This document shows, piece after piece, positions 27,286 to 36,738 of a stretch of DNA of 64,000 nt. Position 1 is the first letter of the stretch. Every line of letters starts with the position of its first letter. The stretch spans positions 1-64,000 of the forward strand of contig JAFIEF010000008.1 of assembly GCA_020832655.1 (NCBI GenBank), read 5' to 3'. Source of the DNA: Paracoccaceae bacterium. GTDB lineage: Bacteria > Pseudomonadota > Alphaproteobacteria > Rhodobacterales > Rhodobacteraceae. A model generated the notes under the pieces. It worked only from the letters and a program-made list of their open reading frames with translations, was not told the DNA's origin and did no database searches. Both the position numbers and the translations under genes were made by a program.

Positions 27286-28941
27286 TTACCTCGCAAACTT
27301 CTTATACTTCACCCGCTTCGGCTCCAGAGCATCCGGCCCAAGCCGCCGTTTCTTGTCGTCCTCATAGGCTTCGAAATTGCCCTCGAACCATTCCACATGC
27401 GCCTCGCCCTCGAACGCCAGGATATGCGTGCACAGCCGGTCAAGGAAGAAGCGGTCGTGGCTGATGATCACCGCGCAGCCTGCGAAATCTTCCAGCGCGG
27501 CTTCCAGCGCTTGCAGGGTTTCGACATCCAGATCATTGGTCGGTTCATCCAGCAGCAGCACATTGCCGCCCGCGCGCAGAAGTTTCGCCAGATGCACGCG
27601 GTTGCGCTCCCCGCCCGAAAGCAGCCCGACCTTCTTTTGCTGATCGCCACCCTTGAAGTTGAAGGCGCCGACATAGGCGCGGGAATTGACCTCTGCATCG
27701 CCCAGCGTGATCACATCCAGCCCGTCCGAGATTTCTTCCCACACGGTCTTGTTCGCATCCAGCGCGTCGCGCGACTGGTCGACATAGCTTAGCTGCACCG
27801 TGTCGCCAAATTCGATGGTCCCGGCATCGGGCTGTTCCTGGCCCGTCAGCATGCGAAACAGCGTTGATTTCCCGGCGCCATTGGGGCCGATCACCCCGAC
27901 AATGCCACCGGGTGGCAGCGCGAAGCTCAGATCTTCGATCAGCAGCCGGTCGCCATAGCCCTTTTTCAGCCCCTCGATATCGATCACCTTGCCGCCAAGG
28001 CGCGGGCCGTTGGGGATGATGATCTGCGCGCGGGTGATCTTTTCGCGTTCGGACTGGCTGGCCTTTTCCTCATAGGCCTGAATCCGTGCCTTCGACTTGG
28101 CCTGCCGGGCCTTCGCGCCCGCGCGGATCCATTCCAGTTCGCGTTCCAGCGATTTCTGGCGTGCCTTGTCCTCGCGCGCTTCCTGCGACAGGCGCTTGGC
28201 CTTCTGTTCCAGCCATGCGGAATAATTGCCCTCATAGGGAATGCCGCGCCCGCGATCGAGTTCCAGTATCCAGCCGGTGATGTCATCCAGGAAATAGCGG
28301 TCATGGGTGACAATCAGGATCGTGCCCTTATAGGCGATCAGGTGCTTTTGCAGCCAGGCGATGGTTTCGGCGTCCAGATGGTTGGTCGGCTCATCCAGCA
28401 GCAGCATGTCGGGCGCTTCCAGCAGAAGCTTGCACAGCGCCACGCGGCGCTTTTCCCCGCCCGAAAGGGTTTCGACACTGGCGTCATCGGGCGGGCAGCG
28501 CAGCGCTTCCATCGCGACATCGATCTGGCTGTCGAGATCCCACAGGTTTTCGGCGTCGATCTGGTCCTGCAATTCGGCCATTTCATCGGCGGTGTCGTCC
28601 GAATAGTTCATCGCCAGTTCGTTGAAGCGTTCAAGCTTGGCCTTTTTCGCTGCCACGCCCAGCATGACATTGCCGCGCACATCGCGTTCGGGGTCAAGTT
28701 CCGGTTCCTGCGGCAGATAGCCCACGCGCGCGCCCTTGGCCGCCCAGGCCTCGCCGGTGAAATCCTTGTCCTGCCCGGCCATGATGCGCAACAGCGTGGA
28801 CTTGCCCGCGCCATTCACGCCCACAACCCCGATCTTCACCCCCGGCAGAAAGGACAGGCGGATGTTTTCAAAGCATTTCTTGCCGCCGGGATAGGTTTTG
28901 GACACGCCATCCATGTGATAGACATACTGATAGGACGCCAT
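27286..28941 (-). CDS. ettA: Energy-dependent translational throttle protein EttA (ABC-F)
   Basis: EttA is a ribosome-binding ABC-F ATPase that gates the first elongation steps according to ATP/ADP level. The 551-residue soluble protein has two ATPase cassettes, with GVNGAGKST and GPNGAGKST as Walker A motifs and LSGGEKRRVALC and LSGGERNRVHLA as signatures. The inter-domain P-site tRNA-interaction motif region contains WLEQKAKRLSQE. No membrane segments are present. The start is placed at MASYQYVYHMDGVSKTYPGGK, 28941. It ends only 86 bases from the divergent-looking fic control region, which suggests fic was inserted beside it. Confidence 0.95.
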   Translation of the reverse strand: MASYQYVYHMDGVSKTYPGGKKCFENIRLSFLPGVKIGVVGVNGAGKSTLLRIMAGQDKDFTGEAWAAKGARVGYLPQEPELDPERDVRGNVMLGVAAKKAKLERFNELAMNYSDDTADEMAELQDQIDAENLWDLDSQIDVAMEALRCPPDDASVETLSGGEKRRVALCKLLLEAPDMLLLDEPTNHLDAETIAWLQKHLIAYKGTILIVTHDRYFLDDITGWILELDRGRGIPYEGNYSAWLEQKAKRLSQEAREDKARQKSLERELEWIRAGAKARQAKSKARIQAYEEKASQSEREKITRAQIIIPNGPRLGGKVIDIEGLKKGYGDRLLIEDLSFALPPGGIVGVIGPNGAGKSTLFRMLTGQEQPDAGTIEFGDTVQLSYVDQSRDALDANKTVWEEISDGLDVITLGDAEVNSRAYVGAFNFKGGDQQKKVGLLSGGERNRVHLAKLLRAGGNVLLLDEPTNDLDVETLQALEAALEDFAGCAVIISHDRFFLDRLCTHILAFEGEAHVEWFEGNFEAYEDDKKRRLGPDALEPKRVKYKKFAR

Positions 28942-29033
28942 CTGCTTTTCCTTGGTTCGGGGGGGTGGGGACAGACAAACCCCGCGCACAGGCCGCGCGC
29001 GGGGATCAGGATTTGCGATCAGCGGCGGCGGGT

Positions 29034-29546
29034 TTAGTTCGGGGCGCTCGCTGCGGCGTCCTGCTGCGCCTTCAGCGCGGCCTGACGCTGGATTTCCTGC
29101 TTGTAGAGGGCGAGGAAATCGACATTGTCCAGATTCAGCGGCGGGAAGCCGCCATCGCGGGTCACGTCAGAGATGACACGCCGCGCGAAGGGGAAGATCA
29201 TGCGCGGGCATTCGATCAGCAGGAAGGGGTGAAGCTGCTCCTGCGGCACGCCCTCGATCATGAAAATGCCAACATAATCCAGTTCGGCGATGAACAGAAC
29301 CTGCTCATCATCCTTGTTCTTCGAGGTGATCTTGAACTTGGTCGCCACCTCATACTGGTTTTCGGCCTCGCGCTTGTTGGCGTCAAGGCTGACCTGAACC
29401 TGAATATCGGGCTGGACATTGTTGCCTTGCAGCTTCTTTTGCGCGGCGACATTTTCAAAGGACAGGTCGCGCACATATTGCGCAAGGATGCGCATATTCA
29501 CCTTGGGGGTTTCGGCGGGCTTGGCGCCGTTGCTGTCTTCGGCCAT
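29034..29546 (-). CDS. secB: Protein-export chaperone SecB
   Basis: SecB is a tetrameric cytosolic chaperone that keeps exported proteins unfolded for SecA. The 170-residue protein has the SecB core VNMRILAQYVRDLSFENVAAQ, where YxxDLSFE is diagnostic, and PHLLLIECPR-like HPFLLIECPRMIFPFARRVISDVTRDGGFPPL in shortened form near residue 130. It has flexible acidic ends. fxsA lies upstream on the same strand after 66 bases. Confidence 0.95.
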   Translation of the reverse strand: MAEDSNGAKPAETPKVNMRILAQYVRDLSFENVAAQKKLQGNNVQPDIQVQVSLDANKREAENQYEVATKFKITSKNKDDEQVLFIAELDYVGIFMIEGVPQEQLHPFLLIECPRMIFPFARRVISDVTRDGGFPPLNLDNVDFLALYKQEIQRQAALKAQQDAAASAPN

Positions 29547-29612
29547 CTGGGCACTCCTGAAATTATGGGCAATATAGTCTTGAGCGGGTTGTAGCAGGGG
29601 GTTGCGGGCGGC

Positions 29613-30077
29613 TCAATCCCGGTTTTGTGGCCGTGTGTCGCGCGGGGGAAGGCGCTCTGCGCGGGCCTGACCGGGGCGGGGATCGATGTCATATTCGCCT
29701 TCGATGATATCGTCGTGCGTGGGTCGCGCGGCGCGCGCGCGCATCACCATTCGCGCCAGCAGCGCCGCGCGCAGCGGCGGCAGCAGCAAAAGCAGGCCCA
29801 GCATATCGGTAAAGAAACCCGGCAGCAGGATCAGCAGGGCCGCGATCATGCGCAGCGCGGAATGCGCCATCGGGCTGGCGGGGCTGCGATCCTGCGCAAG
29901 GGCGGCGCGCACGCTGTCGGCATTGCGGTAGGGTTCGGCGCGCATCAGCACCAGCCCAAGCACGGCGCTGGCCAGCACCTGCGCGATTGTGCCCAGCACC
30001 CCGATCTGACCGCCGATCTGCACGAACAGCGCGATTTCCAGCACCGGAACGGCCAGAATGGCGATCAAGACCCACAT
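29613..30077 (-). CDS. fxsA: FxsA-family inner membrane protein
   Basis: FxsA is a membrane protein named for suppressing F-plasmid exclusion of phage T7; its normal role is uncertain. The 154-residue protein starts MWVLIAILAVPVLEIALFVQIGG and has three to four hydrophobic segments, including LIALLILLPGFF-type sequence AALLILLPGFFTDMLGLLLLLPP. The cytoplasmic tail is charged. I start at 30077; the open frame extending to 30386 is antisense to timA and not coding. It is divergent from timA. Confidence 0.88.
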   Translation of the reverse strand: MWVLIAILAVPVLEIALFVQIGGQIGVLGTIAQVLASAVLGLVLMRAEPYRNADSVRAALAQDRSPASPMAHSALRMIAALLILLPGFFTDMLGLLLLLPPLRAALLARMVMRARAARPTHDDIIEGEYDIDPRPGQARAERLPPRDTRPQNRD

Positions 30078-30195
30078 GCCGTGCCCCTTTTCGTCAAGTT
30101 GATCGGGCGAACTTGCCCGCTTGTGGTAGACTTGCCCGGATTCGCGCCTTACATAGGCACGAAAGCCGCCATACCAACCCCTGGCAGAGGTAACA

Positions 30196-30864
30196 ATGGA
30201 CCCCGCCGTGATCCAGCTACTTATACTTGCAGGCATTGCTGTCTTTCTGATCCTGCGTTTGCGCGCCGTTCTGGGCACGCGCGACGGGTTTGAATCCAAA
30301 CCCCTGCCACGCGAAGATGCGCCCGAGGGCAGCCGCCCCAAACCGCAATTCGAGGTGATCGAGGGCGGGCCGGACACGGATATCACCGATCATGTGCCTG
30401 AAGGCTCGGATCAGGCCAAGGCGCTGGCGCGGATGAAGGCGGCCGATCCCGACTTCAGCGTCAGCGAGTTCCTGCAAGGCGCGCGCGGCGCCTATGAGAT
30501 GATCCTGATGGCGTTCGAATCCTCTGACATGGATTCGATCCTGCCCTTCCTGTCGCGCGATGTGTTCAACAGCTTTGACGAGGTGGTGCAACTGCGCGAG
30601 CAGCAGGGGCTGCGGGTGGATGCCACTTTCGTCGGGCTGCGCGAGATTGCCATTGTCGATGCCGTGTTTGACGAGGACAGCACGGAAGGCGAGATCACGA
30701 TCAAATTCGTGGGCGAGCTGACTTCGGTGGTGCGCAAGGCCGATAGCGGCGAAGTGGTTGAGGGCGACCCCAACGAGATCAAGCGCCAGCGCGATGTCTG
30801 GACCTTTGCGCGTGACATGACCTCTGACAGCCCCAACTGGAAGCTGGTTGCGACAGGCGAATGA
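30196..30864 (+). CDS. timA: Tim44-like domain protein (TimA)
   Basis: This is an alphaproteobacterial relative of mitochondrial Tim44, anchored to the inner membrane. The 222-residue protein has one N-terminal membrane segment (VIQLLILAGIAVFLILRL, residues about 4-21), a charged linker, and a Tim44/ribosomal L45-like domain from about 80 onward (FLQGARGAYEMILMAFESSD). The exact cellular role in bacteria is not established. It is divergent from fxsA, and its stop overlaps the Smr gene by 4 bases. Confidence 0.88.
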   Translation: MDPAVIQLLILAGIAVFLILRLRAVLGTRDGFESKPLPREDAPEGSRPKPQFEVIEGGPDTDITDHVPEGSDQAKALARMKAADPDFSVSEFLQGARGAYEMILMAFESSDMDSILPFLSRDVFNSFDEVVQLREQQGLRVDATFVGLREIAIVDAVFDEDSTEGEITIKFVGELTSVVRKADSGEVVEGDPNEIKRQRDVWTFARDMTSDSPNWKLVATGE

Positions 30865-31493
30865 CCCGCAAGGGCCGGCGAATATCGGCCGAGGATCAGG
30901 CATTATGGGGCCGCGTGGCACAAACCGCGCGGCCTTTGTCGTCGGATCTGGCAGGGTCGGAACTGGCGCGCCAGTTTGCGGATGCGATGGCCGAGAAGCC
31001 GCGTGGTGCGGCCGCGCGCGCCCCGTCCGGCCCGGCCCGGTCCGCGCTGCCAACCGGCATGATCCTGCGCCCGACCCCGCCTGCGCGCCCTGATCGCGGC
31101 CATGATCTGGCCCATTCGCTGGACGACGCGCTTGCGCGCCAGCCGGTGCGGATGGACAAGCGCCAGTTCCAGCGCCTGAGCCGCGGCAAGCTGGAACCGG
31201 ATGCGCGCATCGATCTGCATGGCATGACCCTGGCGCAGGCGCATGGCGCGCTGAACGGTTTCATCCTGCGCGCTCATGCTGGCGGGGCGCGGCTGGTGCT
31301 GGTGATCACCGGCAAGGGCAAGAGCCTGTCCGATGATGGCCCGATCCCGCGCCGCCCCGGCGCGCTGCGCCATGATGTGCCGCAATGGCTGCGCATGGCC
31401 CCGCTTGGCCCGCTGGTGCTGGAGGTCCGCCAGGCCCATGCGCGGCATGGCGGCAGCGGGGCGTATTACGTCTATCTGCGGCGGATGCGCTGA
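30861..31493 (+). CDS. Smr-domain protein
   Basis: A 210-residue protein with a C-terminal Smr (small MutS-related) domain, a family linked to nucleic-acid nicking. The signature DLHGMTLAQAHGALNGFI lies near residue 115 and LVLVITGKGK near residue 145. The proline/alanine-rich N-terminal 90 residues look unstructured. It overlaps timA by 4 bases. In many relatives of this order a lytic transglycosylase gene (mltA) sits between timA and smr, from memory; here there is none. Confidence 0.88.
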   Translation: MTRKGRRISAEDQALWGRVAQTARPLSSDLAGSELARQFADAMAEKPRGAAARAPSGPARSALPTGMILRPTPPARPDRGHDLAHSLDDALARQPVRMDKRQFQRLSRGKLEPDARIDLHGMTLAQAHGALNGFILRAHAGGARLVLVITGKGKSLSDDGPIPRRPGALRHDVPQWLRMAPLGPLVLEVRQAHARHGGSGAYYVYLRRMR

Positions 31494-31576
31494 GCGCCCC
31501 GCGCCCGAGGCGTCGCCCACCCACCCACCCGCGCCGCCTCGGGCGCGGCTGTAGTGAATCGCGACCAGGCCGAGCC

Positions 31577-31740
31577 GATGGCTGCATCGTGGCTTTGGCA
31601 GGGCACTGCCTGCATTGGCCAGGTCCTGCCTGCGCAGGGCAACGGGCCTTGTGGCCCGTTGCCCTCAGTGAGAGTATTTTTGGCAAGATGAAGTCGGGGT
31701 GGATGCGGGTTTGATCTGGCGCACGCCGATCGGGGACGAC
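31577..31740 (+). repeat. Dispersed hairpin repeat, copy D (one-hairpin class, long form)
   Basis: A shared left segment (TGGCTTTGGCAGGGC near 31590) precedes a hairpin with stem ACGGGCC/GGCCCGT (31642-31659). CCTCAGTGAGAGTATTTT follows, then GGCAAGATGAAGTCGGGG and the tail GATCTGGCGCA...CCGATCGGGGAC. Copies G and E show the same order. It fills most of the 295-base gap between the Smr gene and tgt. Confidence 0.82.
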
Positions 31741-31788
31741 CCTTGCCGGGGGCTTGGCTTGGCTGCGGATTTGGTGCAAGGGGCAGGC

Positions 31789-32913
31789 ATGGCGTTTCGA
31801 TTTGACATATCCGCCCGTGACGGGCGCGCGCGCGCAGGCGTGATCACCACCTTGCGCGGCGATATCCGCACCCCGGCCTTCATGCCGGTGGGCACGGCGG
31901 CGACGGTGAAGGCGATGCTGCCCGAAAGCGTGCGCGACACCGGGGCCGATATCCTTCTGGGCAATACCTATCATCTGATGCTGCGCCCCACGGCGGAACG
32001 CATTGCGGCGCTGGGGGGCTTGCACAAATTCATGAACTGGCCGCGCCCGATTCTGACCGATTCGGGCGGGTTTCAGGTGATGTCGCTGGCGAGCTTGCGC
32101 AAGCTGACCGAGGAAGGCGTACAGTTTTCCAGCCATATCGATGGCAAGCGCCATATGCTGAGCCCTGAACGCTCGATGCAGATCCAGCGCCTGCTGGGGT
32201 CGGATATCGTGATGTGTTTCGATGAATGTCCGGCCCTGCCTGCGGATAAAAGCGTGATTGCCGCCTCGATGGAATTGTCGATGCGCTGGGCGCAGCGCTC
32301 GCGCGATGCGTTTGGTGACCGGCCCGGACATGCGCTGTTCGGCATCCAGCAAGGCGGGCTGGAGCCGGATTTGCGCGCCGAAAGTGCCGAAAAGCTGCGC
32401 GCCATCGGTTTTGACGGCTATGCCATTGGCGGGCTGGCGGTGGGCGAGGGGCAGGCGGCGATGCTGGCGGTGCTTGACTACGCGCCGGGGCAGTTGCCCG
32501 AGGACAAGCCGCGCTATCTGATGGGGGTGGGCAAGCCCGATGACATTGTCGGCGCGGTGCAGCGCGGGGTGGATATGTTCGATTGCGTGCTGCCCTCGCG
32601 GTCAGGGCGCACGGCGCAGGGCTGGACCGCGCGCGGGCCGGTCAATCTGCGCAATGCGCGCCACCGCGATGACCCGCGCCCGCTGGAAGAGGGCTGCCCC
32701 TGCCCCGCCTGCCGCGGCTATAGCCGCGCCTATCTGCATCATGTCATCCGCGCCAACGAGATCATCGGGTCCATGCTGCTGACCTGGCATAATCTGAGCT
32801 ATTACCAGCGTCTGATGGCGGGCTTGCGCGATGCGATTGGCGCGGGCAAGCTTGACAGCTTTGTCGCAGCGTTCCATGCAGAGCGCGAAAAAGGCGATAT
32901 CGCGCCGCTTTGA
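31789..32913 (+). CDS. tgt: Queuine tRNA-ribosyltransferase (tRNA-guanine transglycosylase)
   Basis: This enzyme exchanges guanine 34 for preQ1 in GUN-anticodon tRNAs during queuosine synthesis. The 374-residue protein has [11 protein letters not shown] with the general acid/base aspartate, the nucleophile region [11 protein letters not shown], and a zinc site [16 protein letters not shown]. The start at 31789 gives [17 protein letters not shown]; an earlier frame to 31699 lies in repeat D. A tRNA-Asp, one of its substrates by anticodon type, is encoded 2.5 kb downstream. psd follows after 17 bases. Confidence 0.95.
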   Translation: MAFRFDISARDGRARAGVITTLRGDIRTPAFMPVGTAATVKAMLPESVRDTGADILLGNTYHLMLRPTAERIAALGGLHKFMNWPRPILTDSGGFQVMSLASLRKLTEEGVQFSSHIDGKRHMLSPERSMQIQRLLGSDIVMCFDECPALPADKSVIAASMELSMRWAQRSRDAFGDRPGHALFGIQQGGLEPDLRAESAEKLRAIGFDGYAIGGLAVGEGQAAMLAVLDYAPGQLPEDKPRYLMGVGKPDDIVGAVQRGVDMFDCVLPSRSGRTAQGWTARGPVNLRNARHRDDPRPLEEGCPCPACRGYSRAYLHHVIRANEIIGSMLLTWHNLSYYQRLMAGLRDAIGAGKLDSFVAAFHAEREKGDIAPL

Positions 32914-32930
32914 ACGACAGGGAGGGCCAG

Positions 32931-33629
32931 ATGGCCGCTGACATGCTTTCGACCGTCGTGAAGCCGATCCACCGCGAAGGGGTGAAATTCATCTCTATCT
33001 TCGCGGGGATCACCGTTTTGCTGTTTCTGGTCTGGCAGCCGCTGGGCTGGGTGGGCGTCGGGCTGACCATCTGGTGCTATTACTTCTTTCGCGACCCCGA
33101 ACGCCAGACGCCCGCGCGCGAGGGGTTGCTGGTGACCCCGGCAGATGGGGTGATCAGCCTGATCGAACCCGCCATGCCCCCGGCCGAGCTGGGGATGGGC
33201 GATACACCCCTGACCCGCGTGTCGGTCTTCATGAATGTGTTCAACTGCCATGTGAACCGCGCCCCCATTGGCGGGCGGATCGCCAGGATTGCATATCGGC
33301 CGGGGAAGTTCCTCAATGCCTCGCTCGACAAGGCGTCGGAACATAATGAGCGCAATTCGCTGGCCATCGAGCTGGAAGACGGGCGCAAGATCGCGGTGGT
33401 GCAGATTGCCGGGCTGGTGGCACGGCGCATCCTGTGCGAAGTGTCCGAGGGCGAAACGCTGGAAACCGGTGAGCGCTTCGGCATGATCCGTTTCGGCAGC
33501 CGCGTCGATGTCTATCTGCCTGATGGGGTGGAACCGCTGGTGGCGCTGGGCCAGACGATGATTTCGGGCGAGACCGTGATCGCCGATCTTGCCAGCACCG
33601 AGCCGCGCCGTCTGGCCGAGATACGTTAA
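32931..33629 (+). CDS. psd: Phosphatidylserine decarboxylase proenzyme
   Basis: This enzyme forms phosphatidylethanolamine in the inner membrane. The 232-residue protein is of the short archaeal/alphaproteobacterial type. It has an N-terminal membrane-associated hydrophobic stretch ([16 protein letters not shown]) and the histidine-bearing [15 protein letters not shown]. The autocatalytic cleavage motif FGS is at G189-S190; cleavage would make beta and pyruvoyl alpha chains. The start at 32931 is set by AGGGAGG upstream. pssA starts 3 bases after the stop, so the two steps of PE synthesis are co-transcribed. Confidence 0.95.
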   Translation: MAADMLSTVVKPIHREGVKFISIFAGITVLLFLVWQPLGWVGVGLTIWCYYFFRDPERQTPAREGLLVTPADGVISLIEPAMPPAELGMGDTPLTRVSVFMNVFNCHVNRAPIGGRIARIAYRPGKFLNASLDKASEHNERNSLAIELEDGRKIAVVQIAGLVARRILCEVSEGETLETGERFGMIRFGSRVDVYLPDGVEPLVALGQTMISGETVIADLASTEPRRLAEIR

Positions 33630-33632
33630 GCC

Positions 33633-34367
33633 ATGCGCGCCCGCGCCAGCCTGACCTTTCGCCAGCTTCTGCCCAATCTGGTGACGATTCTGGGCATGTG
33701 CGCGGGGCTAAGCGCGATTCGCTACACATTTGACGCACGTTTCGAGCTGGCCGCCGCGCTGATCATCATCGCCGCCCTTCTGGACGGGGTGGACGGGCTG
33801 CTGGCGCGCAAGCTGGGTGCCGCCAGTTCCTTCGGCGCGGAGCTGGACAGTTTTTCCGATTTCGTCAGTTTCGGCGTGGCACCGGGCGTGCTGGTCTTCG
33901 GCTATGCGCTGGCAGGCCCGATGGCCGGGATCGGCTGGGTCTTTGTGCTGGTCTTCACGGTCTGCGCCTGCCTGCGGCTGGCGCGGTTCAATATCAGCCG
34001 CGACAAGCCCGACGGGCCGGGGATGCGCCATTTCGTCGGCGTTCCGGCACCGGCGGGCGCAATGCTGGGCTTGCTGCCGGTCTTTGCCGGGCTGGCGGGG
34101 CTGATCGATGCGTCGACGATCCCTGTGCTGGTGGCGGTTTATCTGGGCGGGGTGGGGGTTCTGATGATCTCGCGCCTGCCGACACCATCGCTGAAAGCCG
34201 TGCGTGTGGCACAGGAAAATGTGGTCTGGGTGCTGTTGGGGGCCGCCGTGTTCGTGGGGCTTTTGTTCCTGCGTTCCTGGGTCACGCTGGTGATTGCCGA
34301 TCTGATCTATCTGGGGCTGTTGGGCTGGCTGGCACTGCGTCATATGCGGCGAAAAAAAGCGCCCTGA
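33633..34367 (+). CDS. pssA: CDP-diacylglycerol-serine O-phosphatidyltransferase
   Basis: This integral membrane enzyme makes phosphatidylserine from CDP-diacylglycerol and serine. The 244-residue protein has the CDP-alcohol phosphatidyltransferase motif DG-x2-AR-x8-G-x3-D-x3-D, seen in DGVDGLLARKLG followed by FGAELDSFSDF, and several hydrophobic segments throughout. It directly follows psd, and together they form the phosphatidylethanolamine branch. The next feature is a separate tRNA gene. Confidence 0.94.
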   Translation: MRARASLTFRQLLPNLVTILGMCAGLSAIRYTFDARFELAAALIIIAALLDGVDGLLARKLGAASSFGAELDSFSDFVSFGVAPGVLVFGYALAGPMAGIGWVFVLVFTVCACLRLARFNISRDKPDGPGMRHFVGVPAPAGAMLGLLPVFAGLAGLIDASTIPVLVAVYLGGVGVLMISRLPTPSLKAVRVAQENVVWVLLGAAVFVGLLFLRSWVTLVIADLIYLGLLGWLALRHMRRKKAP

Positions 34368-34422
34368 GCGGGTGCTTGACGCTTGACGCCGCCCTGTGCT
34401 TATCATAATTGGGGCGCATCGC

Positions 34423-34499
34423 GCGGTTGTAGCTCAGTTGGTTAGAGTACCGGCCTGTCACGCCGGGGGTCGCGGGTTCGAGCCCCGTCAACCGCGCCA
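34423..34499 (+). tRNA. tRNA-Asp (anticodon GTC)
   Basis: The sequence folds as a standard cloverleaf. The acceptor stem is GCGGTTG with CAACCGC, discriminator G, and an encoded CCA (34497-34499). The D arm starts TAGCTCAG, the anticodon stem is CCGGC/GCCGG, and the anticodon GTC is at 34457-34459. The T loop is GGTTCGAGC. A strong terminator follows 5 bases later, so it is probably a single-gene transcript. Confidence 0.96.
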
Positions 34500-34504
34500 C
34501 TTTC

Positions 34505-34536
34505 AAAACCCCCTGACCATCTGGTCAGGGGGTTTT
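34505..34536 (+). terminator. Rho-independent terminator after tRNA-Asp
   Basis: A perfect 14-base stem, AAAACCCCCTGACC with GGTCAGGGGGTTTT, closes on a 4-base loop ATCT. The A-rich 5' side and T-rich 3' side mean it could work in both directions, so it may also protect against transcription from the minus-strand gene that ends at 34626. Confidence 0.92.
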
Positions 34537-34625
34537 GCGTTGTGGTGTGTGGTGCAGGCAGGGCAAACGGGGCCGCGCACGACGGGCGGGCGGGTGGGGT
34601 CGTGCGCGGCCCCGTTTGCGGGCTG

Positions 34626-36722
34626 TCAGAAACCGAACAGCGCCTGCGGGTCGAGCGCCTTTCGCGCGAACTCATCGGCGTCGGACACTGGGTGCCAGCC
34701 CAGTTTTTCGACCGCGCGGGCATTGGAAAACCGCGCCAGATGCGCGCGCGAATACCAGTCACTGCGCAGGGGTTGGGCCAGCCCCTTGCGGCGCAGAACA
34801 TGGCGTTTGAGCAGATATTTCCCCCAATCGCCCAGCCAGAACAGGGTCAGATTGCCGCTGGCAACACGCACCCGCGTCCCGGTCAGCCGCGCTATCGCGT
34901 CGAACCAGTCGCGCGCGGACATCAGCGCGGGGCCGATCAGGTTGAAGCTTTGCCCTTCGACCCCGTCAGCCGCCGCCATCAACCGCAGCCCGGTTGCGAC
35001 ATCTTCATTCAGCACGAAGGGAAGCCTGTTGCGCCCATCCCCCCAGATGCGCACCGCGCCCGCCCCGTGCCAGCGCCCGATGCCCCAATGCTGGAACGGC
35101 CCGCCGGGGCCGACCACGATGCCGGGGCGCGCAATCACCAGCCCCAGCCCATGATCGCGGTGCAGCGCCATCAGCTTTTCTTCGCACAGCGCTTTCGAGC
35201 GCGCATAGAGGTTGCGCCGCGACATATCGCCGAAAGGGGTGTCCTCGGTGATGGTGGCGGCGGGGTCAGAGGCATCATAGCTGGCGATGGTGCCGGTATA
35301 GACAAAGCGGCGCACACCTGCGGCCAGCGCGGCTTGCGCCAGCCTTTCGGTGACGACGACATCGTTTTGCAGATAGCCGTCCCAAGTGGCTTCTTCGGCG
35401 CGGGCAAGGTGATAGACGGTATCGACCCCGCGCATGGCGTCTTGCAGCGCCTGGGCATCGTCCAGCGGGGCCGCGACCATCTGGACCGGGGCGTCCAGCG
35501 TCGCAAAGGGGTTGGCGCGCGCGCGGCTGAGCACGCCGACGCGCTTGCCCGCGCTGGCAAGCTGGCGCACCAATTCGCGGCCCAGAAAGCCGGTGCCGCC
35601 GATGACCAGAACCTCTGGCGCGCCCTTGGGGGCAGGGGGGGCTGCGCGCGCGGGCGTCTCGGGCAGCAGCGCCGCAGCCTGCAACACAGCGTCCGTGACC
35701 GCCAGCGCGGCCTGCCCGTCAATGCCCGCAGGCAGGGGCCGGCCGCTGGCGATGGCGTCATAAAAGCCGCGAAACACGCCTGCAAACCCCAGCGCATAGG
35801 GCTGGCGGCGATTGAGCGAGCGGGTTTGCGTAGCGGCATTGCGCAGCCCTTCGCGCAGATGCGCGCCTGCGCGCGCCAGTTCCGCGCGCAGCGGGTTCAG
35901 CACAATGTCAGAGGCATTGGCGCGATCAAGCATCAGCGTGTCATTGGCGAAATCTAGCCGCGCCGCGCCCGCCACCCCGCGCAGGCTGAGTGAACGGTCA
36001 TCCATCCCTTCGACCAGCGAGGCCGAGAGCGTGACTTCGCTGACGCCCGCGCGCGCCTGCACCACCCAGCCCTGGGGCAGCGCAACGCCAGTGGGCAGGG
36101 TGATCATGCGCTGCGCGCGCAGGGTGATATCGGATAAGGGGCCGAACAGATCCTGTGCGAAGGCATGCAGATGCGGGCCGAGTTCCAGCATCAGGTTTTG
36201 CGGGCGGCGCAGCATCCACAGCCCGAATGGCCCGCTGCGTAGCGGCGCCAGCGGGAAATGCCAATGGATGCGCGCCTGATCGACCCGGCCCACCAAGCCC
36301 TGATCCAGCGCGGCACGCAAACGGCGATAGGCGGGCAGGCCCAGAAAGTTGTGATTGACCGCGATCTGCCGGTCGGCAGTTTGCGCCGCAGCGACCATTT
36401 CGGCGGCATCCTCGACACTGGTGGCAAAGGGCTTTTCGACCAGCACATGCGCGCCTGCTTCCAGCGCCTGAAGCGCCAGCGGCTTGTGCAGATCGGGCGG
36501 GGTCAGGATATGGACGGCGTCGATGCGCTGATCGGCCATCATCGCGGCCAGATCGCGATAGGCGCGCGCGCCATGCGCCTGCGCCAGCCCCTGCGCGGCG
36601 CTGAAGGCCGGGTCGCACACCCCCACCAGCCGCACCCCGTCAAGCTGGCCCAGCACATCCGCATGCCAGCTTGCGATATAGCCCGCGCCGACCAGCCCGA
36701 CGGTGATTTCCTGCTGCGCCAT
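34626..36722 (-). CDS. Fusion of Gfo/Idh/MocA oxidoreductase and NAD-dependent epimerase/dehydratase
   Basis: A 698-residue two-domain enzyme. Residues 1-350 form a Gfo/Idh/MocA dehydrogenase with Rossmann loop GLVGAGYIASWH and the catalytic EKP at 96-98. A proline/alanine linker (about 354-370) leads to an extended SDR domain with GGTGFLG (375-381) and the YxxxK pair Y506/K510. Both active sites look intact, so it probably catalyses two linked steps on a sugar or sugar nucleotide. I start at 36722 (MAQQEITVGLVGAG). A family 2 glycosyltransferase gene lies 16 bases upstream on the same strand, which points to polysaccharide or glycolipid synthesis. The substrate is unknown. Confidence 0.85.
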   Translation of the reverse strand: MAQQEITVGLVGAGYIASWHADVLGQLDGVRLVGVCDPAFSAAQGLAQAHGARAYRDLAAMMADQRIDAVHILTPPDLHKPLALQALEAGAHVLVEKPFATSVEDAAEMVAAAQTADRQIAVNHNFLGLPAYRRLRAALDQGLVGRVDQARIHWHFPLAPLRSGPFGLWMLRRPQNLMLELGPHLHAFAQDLFGPLSDITLRAQRMITLPTGVALPQGWVVQARAGVSEVTLSASLVEGMDDRSLSLRGVAGAARLDFANDTLMLDRANASDIVLNPLRAELARAGAHLREGLRNAATQTRSLNRRQPYALGFAGVFRGFYDAIASGRPLPAGIDGQAALAVTDAVLQAAALLPETPARAAPPAPKGAPEVLVIGGTGFLGRELVRQLASAGKRVGVLSRARANPFATLDAPVQMVAAPLDDAQALQDAMRGVDTVYHLARAEEATWDGYLQNDVVVTERLAQAALAAGVRRFVYTGTIASYDASDPAATITEDTPFGDMSRRNLYARSKALCEEKLMALHRDHGLGLVIARPGIVVGPGGPFQHWGIGRWHGAGAVRIWGDGRNRLPFVLNEDVATGLRLMAAADGVEGQSFNLIGPALMSARDWFDAIARLTGTRVRVASGNLTLFWLGDWGKYLLKRHVLRRKGLAQPLRSDWYSRAHLARFSNARAVEKLGWHPVSDADEFARKALDPQALFGF

Positions 36723-36738
36723 GCTTGCCTTCTCTTGT

